A model generated the notes under the pieces. It was not told the origin of the DNA. It ran no database searches and saw only the letters and a program-made list of their open reading frames with translations. A DNA stretch of 64,000 nt from Halovulum marinum (lineage in GTDB: Bacteria; Pseudomonadota; Alphaproteobacteria; Rhodobacterales; Rhodobacteraceae). The DNA lies in the NCBI RefSeq assembly GCF_009697225.1, contig NZ_WIND01000002.1, positions 124,001-188,000 of the forward strand, read 5' to 3'. Positions 34,140 to 43,646 of this stretch are shown piece by piece; the stretch's first letter is position 1; every line of letters begins with the position of its first letter. A program made the position numbers and the translations under genes.

Positions 34140-35300
34140 CTAGGTCAGGTTCACGGCCAGCCCCTCGAGCATCCGGCAGCAGCGCGCCAGCTGGGCGATC
34201 TCGACGAACTCGTCGGGTTTGTGCGCCTGGGCGATCTCGCCGGGGCCGCAGACCACGCAATGGGTTCCCAGCGACTGGAACAGCCCGGCCTCGGTGCTGA
34301 ACGGCACCAGCTCGGCGCCGTCCTGCCCGGTCAGCTCGCTGACCAGCCGCCGCGCGAGGTTGTCGTCCGCCGGCTCCAGCCCGGCGACCTCGCCGATCAC
34401 CCGGGTCTCGATCCGCGCCTCGGGGGCGACCGCGCGCATCGCCGGCAGCAGCACCTGCGCGCAATAGGCCTCCAGCGCGTCGCGCACGTGGCGCGCGTCC
34501 TCGGCGCGTACCGGGCGCATCTCCCAGTCGACCGCGGCCTCGCCGGCGATGACGTTGTGCGCGGTGCCGCCGGCCATCCGGCCGACGTTGACCGTGGTCC
34601 AGGGCGGGGCAAAGCGGCTGCCCTCGGGTGCGCTGGCGATCAGCTCGTCGCGCAGTGCCAGCAGCCGGTGCACGTAGCGCACGGCCATCTCGACCGCGTT
34701 GACCCCGCGCTCCGGGACCGAGCCGTGGCCCTCGCGCCCGGTGAACAGGGTGGTGTACTCGTGGCATCCCTTGTGGCCCTCGACCACCCGCATCCCCGTC
34801 GGCTCGCCGATGATCGCGGCGGCGGGACGCAGGCCGCGCGCGCGCAGGTGCTCGACAAGCTGCCGCGCGCCGAGGCAGCCGACCTCTTCGTCATAGGTGA
34901 AGGCGAAGTGCAGCGGCCGGCGCAGCCGGTCGCCGTCGAGTTGCGGCAGCAGCGCCACGGCGGCGGCGATGAACCCCTTCATGTCGCAGGTGCCGCGACC
35001 GTAGAGCCGGCCGTCCCGCGCCGCCATCGCGAACGGATCGCCGGTCCAGGGCTGGCCGCCGACCGGCACCACGTCGGTGTGCCCCGACAGCACCACGCCG
35101 CCGTCTGCCTCGGGGCCGAGGCTCGCGAAAAGGTTGGCCTTGGTGCCGCCGTCGTCGTGGCTCAGCTCGATCCGCGCGCCGGCGTCGGACAGGCGCTGCG
35201 CCAGGTGCGCCACCATCCCCAGGTTCGAGTCGGCCGAGACGGTGGGAAAGGCGATCAGTTCGTCCAGGATCGCGATGCTGTCGTCGAGCAGCCTGTCCAT
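34140..35300 (-). CDS. M20-family amidohydrolase, acetylornithine deacetylase (ArgE)-like
   Basis: This 386-residue zinc hydrolase has metal-binding motifs SGHTDVVPV, YGRGTCDMKGF and the catalytic-base region FTYDEEVGCLGA in order, then a dimerisation domain and the last ligand histidine in AQAHKPDEF. The family removes acetyl groups from N-acetylornithine and related amino acids. Located between a creatinase-type hydrolase and an importer rather than with arginine genes, it more likely deacetylates an imported or hydrolysed compound, for example an N-acetylated diamino acid. The two-base gap to the upstream gene shows strong coupling. Confidence 0.87.
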   Translation of the reverse strand: MDRLLDDSIAILDELIAFPTVSADSNLGMVAHLAQRLSDAGARIELSHDDGGTKANLFASLGPEADGGVVLSGHTDVVPVGGQPWTGDPFAMAARDGRLYGRGTCDMKGFIAAAVALLPQLDGDRLRRPLHFAFTYDEEVGCLGARQLVEHLRARGLRPAAAIIGEPTGMRVVEGHKGCHEYTTLFTGREGHGSVPERGVNAVEMAVRYVHRLLALRDELIASAPEGSRFAPPWTTVNVGRMAGGTAHNVIAGEAAVDWEMRPVRAEDARHVRDALEAYCAQVLLPAMRAVAPEARIETRVIGEVAGLEPADDNLARRLVSELTGQDGAELVPFSTEAGLFQSLGTHCVVCGPGEIAQAHKPDEFVEIAQLARCCRMLEGLAVNLT

Positions 35301-35302
35301 GC

Positions 35303-36493
35303 TCAGTCCTTCACCACCAGCGCGCGCGGGCGGTCGCAGAAGCACTCGGCCGGGCCGCCGTCGCGGATCAGGATGCTTTCGGTGATCTCCATGCCCCAGT
35401 CCTCCAGCCACAGGCCGGGCATGAAGTGGAAGGTCATCCCCGGCTCCAGCACGGTGTCGTCCTCGGCACGCAGCGAGATCGTGCGCTCGCCCCAGTCCGG
35501 CGGGTAGCTCAGGCCGATCGGATAGCCGCAGCGCGCGCCGCGGCGGATGCCGGCGGCCTCCAGCGGCGCGGCCAGCGCCTGGGCGATGTCGCGGGCGCGG
35601 TTGCCGGCGCGGGCGGCGTCCAGCCCCGCCTCCAGCCCCTCGACCAGCGCCGCCTCGGCGCGCAGGATGTGCTCGGGCGGCTTGCCCAGGAACACCGAGC
35701 GGCAGAACGGCACGTGATAGCGGCGGTAGCAGCCCGCCAGTTCGAAAAAGGTGATCTCGCCGGTGCGGAATTGAGAGCCGTTCCAGGTCAGGTGCGGCGC
35801 CGAGGCCGACTCGCCGCTGGGCAGCAGCGGCACGATCGCCGGATAGTCGCCCCAGGCGTCGCCGACGCCGTCGATCAGGTCGTGCATGATGTCGGCGACC
35901 AGCTCGTTCTTGCGCAGCCCCGGCTCGACCCGCTCGATGATGCCGTCGACGGCGCGCTCGACGATCGCGGCCGCCTTGCGCATGAAGGCGATCTCCTCGT
36001 CCGACTTGATCGCGCGTTCCCAGTTCACCAGCCCGGTGGCGTCGATCAGCGTCGCCTCGGGCAGCGACTCCAGCAGGGTCAGATAGGCGCGGGCCGAGAA
36101 ATAGTAGTTCTCGGCCTCGACCCCCAGCCGCGCGCCGCCCAGACCCAGATCGCGCAGCGCCTGTGCCAGGTCCTGCATCGGGTGCCGCTCGCGCGACTGC
36201 ACGAAGTTGTCGGCGTAGCCGAGGATGCGGTCCTCGTCCATCCACACGGTCTTGCGCGCGCCGTTCGAATCCTGGAACCGCCCCCACCAGACCGGGTCCT
36301 GGTCCGGCAGCACCAGCACCCCCTGGTGCACATAGAAGGACCAGCCGTCATAGCCGGTGATCCACGCCATGTTCGACGGGTCGGTCAGGAACAGCACGTC
36401 CAGATCCTGCGCCGCCATCGCGGCGCGGGTCTTGTCCAGCCGGCGCCGGTACTCGGCGGCCGGGAACGGGGCGCGGAAGGGCTCCTCGGTCAT
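35303..36493 (-). CDS. M24 pita-bread-fold hydrolase, creatinase/ectoine hydrolase (DoeA)-like
   Basis: This 396-residue protein has a creatinase N-terminal domain (TDPSNMAWITGYDGW) and a C-terminal M24 domain. The usual metal-ligand aspartates are absent: the stretch reads FFELAGCYRRYHVPFCRS where aminopeptidases have the Asp...Asp pair. It should therefore act without a dinuclear metal, as creatinase and ectoine hydrolase do. The N-terminal pattern and the YRRYHVPF region match my memory of DoeA/EutD ectoine hydrolases. Genes for the classical ectoine route (doeB of the AstE type, doeC, doeD, uehABC) are not present here, so ectoine as substrate is only a hypothesis. Confidence 0.78.
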   Translation of the reverse strand: MTEEPFRAPFPAAEYRRRLDKTRAAMAAQDLDVLFLTDPSNMAWITGYDGWSFYVHQGVLVLPDQDPVWWGRFQDSNGARKTVWMDEDRILGYADNFVQSRERHPMQDLAQALRDLGLGGARLGVEAENYYFSARAYLTLLESLPEATLIDATGLVNWERAIKSDEEIAFMRKAAAIVERAVDGIIERVEPGLRKNELVADIMHDLIDGVGDAWGDYPAIVPLLPSGESASAPHLTWNGSQFRTGEITFFELAGCYRRYHVPFCRSVFLGKPPEHILRAEAALVEGLEAGLDAARAGNRARDIAQALAAPLEAAGIRRGARCGYPIGLSYPPDWGERTISLRAEDDTVLEPGMTFHFMPGLWLEDWGMEITESILIRDGGPAECFCDRPRALVVKD

Positions 36494-36560
36494 GGCAAAC
36501 CTATGGGTGGCTCGGCGGTCCAAGGCGACGGCCGCCTGCCACCCTAGCGCCTGACCCGCC

Positions 36561-39500
36561 CTAGGCGTCAATCGTCTGCGGCACCTCGCGGCCTGCCTGC
36601 GCCAGCAGCGTTGCATTTCCGCCCGCGGCCGTGGTGTCTATGCACAGGTGACGCTCCAGCCGGCAGCGCGGCCCCATGTCGGGCCCGGTCAGCAGCGGGA
36701 TCAGCGCGCCGTCGCGCGCCGCCAGCGCCACGCGGGCGGCGCGCAGGTCGTCCTCGGCGCTCCACAGCGCGACCCCGTCGAACCCGGCAAGCGTGCGCAG
36801 CGCGTCGCGCGGCAGCGTGCCGTCGACCCCCGGCGGCACGCAGCCGGGCACCGCGACGACGGCGCGGCAGCCGTTCTCGCCGGCGATCCGCGCCTGTTCC
36901 CGGGCATCCGCCAGCGTCGGGCCGAGGCACAGGATCACGCCGCGCCCGACCTCGGTCAGCCGGTTTGATTCGCCCGTCGGGCCGGGCAGGCTGCGCGCGT
37001 GCAGCACCTGTCCGTCGGGACGGTCGACCGTGCGCAGCGCCTCGGCCACCTGTGCCGGATCGGCCGCGGGTCCTTCGGGCACCGCGTGCCCGGGCAGGGG
37101 CCGCCGGGTAAAGCGCGGCACGTAGTTCGGCCCGCCCGCCTTCGGCCCGGTGCCCGACAGCCCCTCGCCGCCGAAGGGTTGCGAGCCGACGATGGCGCCG
37201 ATCTGGTTGCGGTTGATGTAGAGGTTCCCGACCTTCAGTCGCCGCGTCACCTGGTCCACCCGGTCGTCGATCCGCGAGTGCATCCCGAACGTCAGGCCAA
37301 AGCCCGAAGCGTTGATCGCGTCCACGACCCTGTCCAGGTCCTCGGCGCGGTAGGTGGCAAGGTGCAGCACCGGGCCGAAGATTTCCTCGGCCAGGTCGCC
37401 GATGCCGCTCACCCGGATCACCGCCGGACCGACGAAGGTGCCGGTTCGGGGCGCCGCGACCTGATGCACCAGCCGCCCCTCGGCCTTCGCCGCCGCGACA
37501 TGCGCATCGATCTTCGCCTTTGCGTCGGCGTCGATCACCGGCCCGATGTCGGTCGAGATCCGCCACGGATCGCCCAGCCGCAGCTCGTCCATCGCGCCCA
37601 GCAGCATCTCGGTGAAGCTGTCGGCGATGTCCTTCTGCACATACAGCACCCGCAAGGCCGAGCAGCGCTGACCCGCCGACTGGAAGGCCGAGATGACGAT
37701 GTCCTTCACCGCCTGCTCGGGCAGGGCGGTGCTGTCGACGATCATCGCGTTCAGCCCGCCGGTCTCCGCGATCAGCGGCGCGTCCGGGCGCAGCACCGGG
37801 GCCATGGCCCGGTGGATCGCCTGCGCCGTGGCGGTCGAGCCGGTGAAGCACACGCCGCCGACCCGCGCATCGCCGGTCAGCGCCACGCCGACCTTGCGGC
37901 CCGCGCCCGGCACCAGCTGCAGCGCATGGCGCGGCACGCCCGCCTGGTGCAGCAGCTCGACCGCCCGGTGCGCGATCAGCCCGGTCGCTTCCGCCGGTTT
38001 CGCCAGCACCGCGTTGCCTGCCGCCAGCGCCGCCGAGATCTGCCCGGTGAAGATCGCCAGCGGGAAGTTCCACGGCGAGATGCAGGTGAACACGCCCCAG
38101 GGCGCGGCGTCGGCCAGCTCCTCGCCGCGCGCCGCGTAGTAACGCAGGAAATCCACCGCCTCGCGCAGTTCGGCGACGGCGTCGGGCAGGCCCTTGCCGG
38201 CCTCGCGGGCCAGCAGGGCGAAGATCTCGCCGAAATTCGCCTCGTACAGGTCGGCGGCGCGGTTCAGCACCGCGGCCCGCTGCGCGGCGCTTTCGGTCCA
38301 CGGCGCGGCGGCGGCCAGCGCGGCCCCGAGATCGGCCTCGTTCGCCTGCACCACCTGGCCGACAACGTCATCCGGGCGGGCGGGATTGCGAACCTCGTGC
38401 GCTTCGCCGCCAGTCACCTCCGCGGCCAGGACCGGCCCCGCCTGCCAGCGGTGATCGGCCCATGGGCTGCGCGCCGCGTCGATATCGTCCAGCGCGTCCG
38501 GCTCGCGCAGCTCCCACCCGCGCGCGTTCGCGCGTTCGGGGCGGAACAGGTCGGCAGGCGCCGTCACCGGCCCGGCGTGCCCCTCGACCCGCGCCAGCAC
38601 GTCGAACGGATCGGCGGCGACCGCCTCGGGCGGCACCGTCTCGTCGACGATCTGGTTCACGAACGAGCTGTTGGCCCCGTTCTCCAGCAGCCGCCGCACC
38701 AGGTAGGCCAGCAGGTCGCGGTGCGCGCCGACCGGTGCATAGATCCGGCAGCGCGTGCCCTCGGCGGCCAGAACCCGGTCGTGCAGCGCCTCGCCCATGC
38801 CGTGCAGGCGCTGGAACTCGTAGGACGCGCTGTCCGCGCCCATCGCCAGGATCGCGGCGACCGAATGGGCGTTGTGGGTGGCGAACTGCGGATAGATCCG
38901 GTCGGTCATCCCCAGCAGCTTCTGCGCGCAATGCAGGTAGGACACGTCGGTCTCGGCCTTGTGGGTGTAGACCGGGAAGCCGGCCAGCCCCTCGACCTGC
39001 GCGCGCTTGATCTCGGTGTCCCAGTAGGCGCCCTTGACCAGCCGCACCATGATCCGCCGGTCCAGCCGCGCGGCCAGCGCGTGCAGCCAGTCCAGCACCG
39101 CGCCCGCGCGCTTGCCATAGGCCTGCACCACCACGCCGAACCCACCCCAGCCCGTGAGGCTGTCGTCCGTCAGCACCGCCTCGATCACGTCGAGCGACAG
39201 TTCCAGTCGGTCGGCCTCCTCGGCGTCGATGTTCAGCCCCATGCCCGCGGCGCTGGCGGCCCGCGCCAGTTCCAGCACGCGCGGCACCAGTTCGGTCATC
39301 ACCCGGTCATGCTGCCCGGTCTCGTAGCGCGGATGCAGCGCCGAGAGCTTGATCGAGATCCCCGGATTGTCCCGTATGTCCTTGCTTTCGCAGGTCGTCG
39401 CCAGCCGGGCGATGGCTTCGGAATACGCGTCCATGAAGCCTTGCGCGTCCTTCGCGGTCAGTGCCGCCTCGCCCAGCATGTCGTAGGAAAACGTGTAACC

Positions 39501-40070
39501 TTTCCCGCCGCTTGAACGGCCTCGCTCAAGTGCCTCGTCAATCGTGCGGCCCAGCACGAACTGGTGCCCCATCTCGCGGATCGCGCGGCCCACGGCAGTA
39601 CGGATCACCGGCTCGCCCAGGCGCCTGATCGCCGCGCGCAGGACCGATGCCGGTCCGTCGCCCTCGCGCAGGATGCGCCCGGTCAGCATCAGCCCCCAGG
39701 TCGAGGCGTTGACCAGCGGCGAGCTGGAATGGCCCAGGTGCGCGCTCCACTCCGAGGGCGCGATCTTGTCCTCGATCAGCGCGTCGATCGTATCGGCGTC
39801 GGGCACCCGCAGCAGCGCCTCGGCCAGGCACATCAGCGCGACGCCTTCCTCGGTCGAAAGCCCGTACTCGGCCAGGAATACCTCCATCAGGCCGGGGCGC
39901 GACCGCTCGCGGATGTCGCGCACAAGGTCGATGGCACGGGCATGGGCGCGGTCGCGCAGATCCTGCCCGACCGGCGCCTCCCGCGCCAGCCGGGCCAGCA
40001 CGGCCGCGGCGTCCGCAAGCCTGTCGTCCCTGATCCTGTCGCGCGGTGTGCCGGTGGCGGGCATCTTCAT
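36561..40070 (-). CDS. putA: bifunctional proline dehydrogenase / L-glutamate gamma-semialdehyde dehydrogenase PutA
   Basis: This 1169-residue protein oxidises proline to glutamate in two steps with substrate channelling. An N-terminal arm leads into the FAD-dependent proline dehydrogenase barrel (with VRLVKGAYWDTEIKRAQ and YQFATHNAHSV-like segments), then the aldehyde dehydrogenase domain with ETGGLNAMIVD and the catalytic cysteine in GQRCSALRV, and a C-terminal extension. No ribbon-helix-helix DNA-binding domain precedes the barrel, so this is a purely enzymatic PutA and regulation falls to the divergent Lrp-type gene. It is followed on the same strand by the creatinase-type hydrolase gene after about 70 bases. 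Confidence 0.95.
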   Translation of the reverse strand: MKMPATGTPRDRIRDDRLADAAAVLARLAREAPVGQDLRDRAHARAIDLVRDIRERSRPGLMEVFLAEYGLSTEEGVALMCLAEALLRVPDADTIDALIEDKIAPSEWSAHLGHSSSPLVNASTWGLMLTGRILREGDGPASVLRAAIRRLGEPVIRTAVGRAIREMGHQFVLGRTIDEALERGRSSGGKGYTFSYDMLGEAALTAKDAQGFMDAYSEAIARLATTCESKDIRDNPGISIKLSALHPRYETGQHDRVMTELVPRVLELARAASAAGMGLNIDAEEADRLELSLDVIEAVLTDDSLTGWGGFGVVVQAYGKRAGAVLDWLHALAARLDRRIMVRLVKGAYWDTEIKRAQVEGLAGFPVYTHKAETDVSYLHCAQKLLGMTDRIYPQFATHNAHSVAAILAMGADSASYEFQRLHGMGEALHDRVLAAEGTRCRIYAPVGAHRDLLAYLVRRLLENGANSSFVNQIVDETVPPEAVAADPFDVLARVEGHAGPVTAPADLFRPERANARGWELREPDALDDIDAARSPWADHRWQAGPVLAAEVTGGEAHEVRNPARPDDVVGQVVQANEADLGAALAAAAPWTESAAQRAAVLNRAADLYEANFGEIFALLAREAGKGLPDAVAELREAVDFLRYYAARGEELADAAPWGVFTCISPWNFPLAIFTGQISAALAAGNAVLAKPAEATGLIAHRAVELLHQAGVPRHALQLVPGAGRKVGVALTGDARVGGVCFTGSTATAQAIHRAMAPVLRPDAPLIAETGGLNAMIVDSTALPEQAVKDIVISAFQSAGQRCSALRVLYVQKDIADSFTEMLLGAMDELRLGDPWRISTDIGPVIDADAKAKIDAHVAAAKAEGRLVHQVAAPRTGTFVGPAVIRVSGIGDLAEEIFGPVLHLATYRAEDLDRVVDAINASGFGLTFGMHSRIDDRVDQVTRRLKVGNLYINRNQIGAIVGSQPFGGEGLSGTGPKAGGPNYVPRFTRRPLPGHAVPEGPAADPAQVAEALRTVDRPDGQVLHARSLPGPTGESNRLTEVGRGVILCLGPTLADAREQARIAGENGCRAVVAVPGCVPPGVDGTLPRDALRTLAGFDGVALWSAEDDLRAARVALAARDGALIPLLTGPDMGPRCRLERHLCIDTTAAGGNATLLAQAGREVPQTIDA

Positions 40071-40160
40071 CCTCCTTGTACGGAACCCGGCCGCAGCTTA
40101 TCAGCGCCCCGACGGGCTGTTTTCCCGAACGCGCCCCTGACACAGGATATGGGATCGAAA

Positions 40161-40655
40161 ATGCCGGCAAGCAAAGGCGGAATCGCCGCGAACATGGCCC
40201 CCGACGGGCAACTGGACGCCATCGACCGCAAGATGCTGCAGATCCTCGCCCGCGACGGGCGCATCGCGGTGACCGATCTGGCCGAAAAGGTGGGGCTGTC
40301 GAAAAGCCCGGCCCAGGTGCGGCTGAAACGGCTGCGCGAGGCGGGCTACATCCGCGGCTTCCGCGCGGTGCTGGACGCGCGCAAGCTGGGGCTGGATCAC
40401 GTCGCCTTCGCCGAGGTGCGGCTGACCGACACCTCCGAGGCGGCGCTGGCCGCGTTCAACGCCGGCGTGATGCAGGTCCCCGAGATCGAGGAATGCCACA
40501 TGATCGCCGGCGCCTTCGACTACCTGCTCAAGGTCCGCACCCGCGACATCCGCGCCTATCGCCGGGTGCTGGGCGAGACGATCTCGTCGCTGCCGCATGT
40601 CGCCGGCACCTCGACCCACGTGTCGATGGAGGCGGTGAAGGACAGCGGGCTCTAG
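40161..40655 (+). CDS. Lrp/AsnC-family regulator, probable PutR
   Basis: This 164-residue regulator has an N-terminal AsnC-type helix-turn-helix (IDRKMLQILARDGRIAVTDL and the recognition helix around GLSKSPAQVRLKRL) and a C-terminal RAM ligand domain with AFDYLLKV. It is transcribed divergently from putA across 90 bases, the usual arrangement for the proline-responsive activator PutR in alphaproteobacteria. The start at 40161 has GGGA 6 bases upstream; ATG codons at 40149 and 40194 are alternatives. Confidence 0.88.
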   Translation: MPASKGGIAANMAPDGQLDAIDRKMLQILARDGRIAVTDLAEKVGLSKSPAQVRLKRLREAGYIRGFRAVLDARKLGLDHVAFAEVRLTDTSEAALAAFNAGVMQVPEIEECHMIAGAFDYLLKVRTRDIRAYRRVLGETISSLPHVAGTSTHVSMEAVKDSGL

Positions 40656-40674
40656 CGCCGCGCGGAACGCGGGC

Positions 40675-41313
40675 CTAGGGCATCGGGATCGGGTTGACCG
40701 CCATCGGCACGTCGTAGCCGCGCTGCACCGCGGGGCGCTCGGCGATTCGCAGATACCAGTCGCGGACGGCGGGATAGGCGTTCAGGTCGATCCGCTGCCG
40801 CTCGAACCGCGAGACCCAGGGCCAGGTGGCGATGTCCGCGACCGTGTAGGCCCCGCGCCCGTCCCCGGCAAGGTAGTCGCGGTCGCCGAGGCGCCGGTCC
40901 AGCACCGCGTAGAGTCGCCGCGCCTCGGCGGCGTAACGCTCTTCGGCATAGGGCGCCTTGCCGGGGTTGTAGAACAGGAAATGATGCGCCTGGCCCAGCA
41001 TCGGGCCGGCGCTGCCCATCTGCCACATCAGCCATTCCATCATCCGCCACCGCTCGGCCCCGCCGGCCAGGAACCGGCCAGCCCGCTCGGCCAGGTAAAG
41101 CAGGATCGCTCCCGACTCCATCAGGCTCAGCCCGGTCTCGCGGTCGACGATCGCCGGGATCTTGTTGTTGGGCGAGATCTTCAGGAAGTCGGGCGCGTGC
41201 TGTTCGCCCTTGCCGATGTCGATGGCGTGCACCGTGTAGGGCAGGCCGAGTTCTTCCAGCAGGATCGAGACCTTGCGGCCGTTCGGTGTGGTCCAGGTGT
41301 ACAGGTCGATCAT
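40675..41313 (-). CDS. glutathione S-transferase family protein (YghU/YfcG-like)
   Basis: This 212-residue protein has a thioredoxin-fold N-terminal domain (TPNGRKVSILLEELGL, cis-proline in NKIPAIVD, glutathione gamma-Glu site LMESGAILLYLAER) and an all-helical C-terminal domain. The Thr-Pro-Asn-Gly start resembles the Nu-class disulfide-bond oxidoreductases. It probably handles peroxide or disulfide stress. It converges on the putR gene with about 20 bases between stops. Confidence 0.9.
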   Translation of the reverse strand: MIDLYTWTTPNGRKVSILLEELGLPYTVHAIDIGKGEQHAPDFLKISPNNKIPAIVDRETGLSLMESGAILLYLAERAGRFLAGGAERWRMMEWLMWQMGSAGPMLGQAHHFLFYNPGKAPYAEERYAAEARRLYAVLDRRLGDRDYLAGDGRGAYTVADIATWPWVSRFERQRIDLNAYPAVRDWYLRIAERPAVQRGYDVPMAVNPIPMP

Positions 41314-41785
41314 TTCGGGTTCCGCTTCGGTTTGTCGGTTCGGGAGTGGCTTGCAGGGCGGCGCGCGGTGCCGGCGCCGGGACTGCCGCGACGGGGCCCG
41401 GAGGGGGGGCGTGGAGGGGGCATGGAGGGGCGGGTGAAAAAGTCCTTCCGGGAAACGTGCGGATTGTCGCCGACTCGGCTCCTGTCCTATAGGATGGTGC
41501 CGGGGTGCGGGCCGCTCTTGACGGCTCGCCGAAGGGGGGAATCTCTGCAATGAGATGTCAAGCCGCAACAGCAGCCGCGCTGTCGACGGGCGTTTGTGCC
41601 GCCGCCGCGTGCCATGCGGGAACACGCCATGATGTCGCCGCGTTCGGCAGTCAGTCGCGACGCGCGCGGCTCGTGGCGTCGGCGGCAGAGATTTCGGCGG
41701 CCGTGTCCGGTGCGCTGCGATGCGGGAGCCGGCGGAACGCCTGAGGGGCGCGCCTCGATCACTATCAGGTGGGTGTAAAAGATAA
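41314..41785. other. 472-base intergenic region without a supported gene
   Basis: This interval separates the divergent GST and RTX metalloprotease genes and should hold both promoters. A TCCTATAGGA palindrome occurs at 41485-41494. The few open frames are Arg/Pro-rich and lack ribosome sites. Bases immediately before the metalloprotease ATG are A-rich (GTAAAAGATAA). Confidence 0.5.
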
Positions 41786-43636
41786 ATGAGTAAGGCAGCC
41801 GCAGGAATTCCTTTCACTGAACAAGAAGCACAACTTACCGAAGGCGCCGTGACCGTCGAGGACGTCGACGCCGCACCGGGCACCGGCACAAGCTACACGC
41901 TGGACACCGGCGACAGCTTTCAGGGCGAGGTGTCGGTCGAGGGGGATCGCGACTGGGTCCGAATCACCCTGGAGGCCGGCAAGAGCTACGAGTTCTCGAT
42001 GGCCGGCGGCACGTTGTCCGACGGCGTGCTGCGGCTCTACGACGGCTCCGGGACGCTGCTGGCCGTCGACGACGACAACGGCGCCGGGCTGGACCCGATG
42101 ATCCGCGGTTTCACCGCCACCGCCGGCGGAACCTATTACCTGTCGGCGGCCGCCTATGCAGACATATATACCGGCAGCTACACGCTGACCTTCGAGGAGG
42201 TGATCCCGCCGCCGCCGCTGAAGGAGTGGACCGTCGACGAGATCGCGCTGCAGCTGACCGACAGCTACTGGATCGGCACCGGCCGCGCGCCGCGCTCGTT
42301 CGAGCTGCAGCCGGGCGAGGCGATCACCGTCAACCTCGCCGGCCTGAACGCCGACGGCCGCACGCTGGCCGAGCGGGCGTTGTTGGCCTGGACCTGGTCG
42401 ACCGGGCTGGAGTTCGCCACCACCACCGGCGCGGCGGACATCACCTTCGACGACGAGGTGGACGGCGGGTTCGCCACGCTGAGCGTGCAGAACGGCGTCA
42501 TCACCGCGGCGCACGTCAACGTCGGCACCAGCTGGCTGGCGGCCTACGGCACCTCGATCGACAGCTATTCGTTCCAGACCTACATGCACGAGATCGGCCA
42601 CGCGCTGGGCCTGGGGCATGCCGGCCCCTACAACGGCTCGGCAATCTGGGGCGAGGACAACAGCTATCTGAACGACAGCTGGCAGATGACGGTGATGTCC
42701 TATTTCTCGCAGATCGAGAACAGCTGGCTCGATGCCTCCTACGCCTTCCTGGTGACGCCGATGATCGCCGATGTCGCCGCGGTCGCGGCGCTCTACGGCG
42801 CGCCGGCCGACCTGCGCACCGGCAACACCACCTATGGCGACAACGCCAACAGCGGCGGCTATCTGGACGGCGTCGCCGGGTTCTCGACCCCGGTGGCGTT
42901 CACCATCGTCGACGGCGGCGGGCTGGATCTGCTGGATGCCAGCAACGGCACCACGGCGCAGGTGCTGGATCTGCGCGACGGCGCCGTCTCGAACCTGTGG
43001 GGGCTGACCGGCAACGTGCTGATCGCGCTGGGCACGATCATCGAGGCCGGTATCGGCGGCGCCGGCGCGGACCAGATCTTCGGCAACGGCGCGGGCAATC
43101 TGCTGATCGGCAACGGCGGCGCCGATTCCGTCTGGGGCTATGGCGAGGCGGATTACCTGCGCGGGCGGGGCGGCGACGACGTGTTGCGCGGCCACCGCGG
43201 CAACGACCTGCTGGAGGGCAACGGCGACGACGACGTGTTGCGCGGCCATACCGGCAACGACCGGCTGACCGGCGGCAGCGGTCAGGACAGGCTGCACGGG
43301 GGCAACGGACGCGACGTGCTGTGCGGCGGCGCCGGCGACGACACGCTTTCGGGCGGTGCCGGATCGGACCTGCTGAAGGGCGCGTGGGGCGACGACCGGC
43401 TGATCGGCGGCGCAGCCGGGGACATGTTCCTGTTCCGCGGCGGGCACGGCTCGGACGTGATCGTCGATTTCGAGCTGGGCAGCGATCTGATCCTGATCGC
43501 CGGCGGCTTCGGCATGGGCGATGTCGGCATCACCGACGCGGCCCGGGGCGCGCGGGTGACGTTCGACGATGTGACGGTGCTGGTGAAAAACATACTCGCG
43601 GACAGCCTGACCGCGGACGATTTCATGTTCGTCTGA
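41786..43636 (+). CDS. secreted serralysin-like M10 metalloprotease with N-terminal PPC domain and RTX repeats
   Basis: This is a 616-residue protein. An N-terminal beta-rich domain (about 35-135) has the bacterial pre-peptidase (PPC) pattern, with DRDWVRITLEAGKSYEF and AGGTYYLSAAAY. The protease core holds the full metzincin zinc site HEIGHALGLGH (H268, H272, H278) and a Met-turn in TVMSYF. From about 435 to 545 there are tandem calcium-binding GGxGxDxxx repeats, then a C-terminal segment ending in DDFMFV, the expected type I secretion signal. There is no N-terminal signal peptide, agreeing with type I export. No HlyD/TolC-type exporter genes are in the window. A PPC domain in front of the protease is unusual for serralysins. 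Confidence 0.9.
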   Translation: MSKAAAGIPFTEQEAQLTEGAVTVEDVDAAPGTGTSYTLDTGDSFQGEVSVEGDRDWVRITLEAGKSYEFSMAGGTLSDGVLRLYDGSGTLLAVDDDNGAGLDPMIRGFTATAGGTYYLSAAAYADIYTGSYTLTFEEVIPPPPLKEWTVDEIALQLTDSYWIGTGRAPRSFELQPGEAITVNLAGLNADGRTLAERALLAWTWSTGLEFATTTGAADITFDDEVDGGFATLSVQNGVITAAHVNVGTSWLAAYGTSIDSYSFQTYMHEIGHALGLGHAGPYNGSAIWGEDNSYLNDSWQMTVMSYFSQIENSWLDASYAFLVTPMIADVAAVAALYGAPADLRTGNTTYGDNANSGGYLDGVAGFSTPVAFTIVDGGGLDLLDASNGTTAQVLDLRDGAVSNLWGLTGNVLIALGTIIEAGIGGAGADQIFGNGAGNLLIGNGGADSVWGYGEADYLRGRGGDDVLRGHRGNDLLEGNGDDDVLRGHTGNDRLTGGSGQDRLHGGNGRDVLCGGAGDDTLSGGAGSDLLKGAWGDDRLIGGAAGDMFLFRGGHGSDVIVDFELGSDLILIAGGFGMGDVGITDAARGARVTFDDVTVLVKNILADSLTADDFMFV

Positions 43637-43646
43637 GGCCTGGCGC

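Noticed and set aside
43090-43420. DNA-level repeat array inside the metalloprotease gene
   Set aside because: The periodicity is that of encoded RTX nonapeptides and is explained by the protein.
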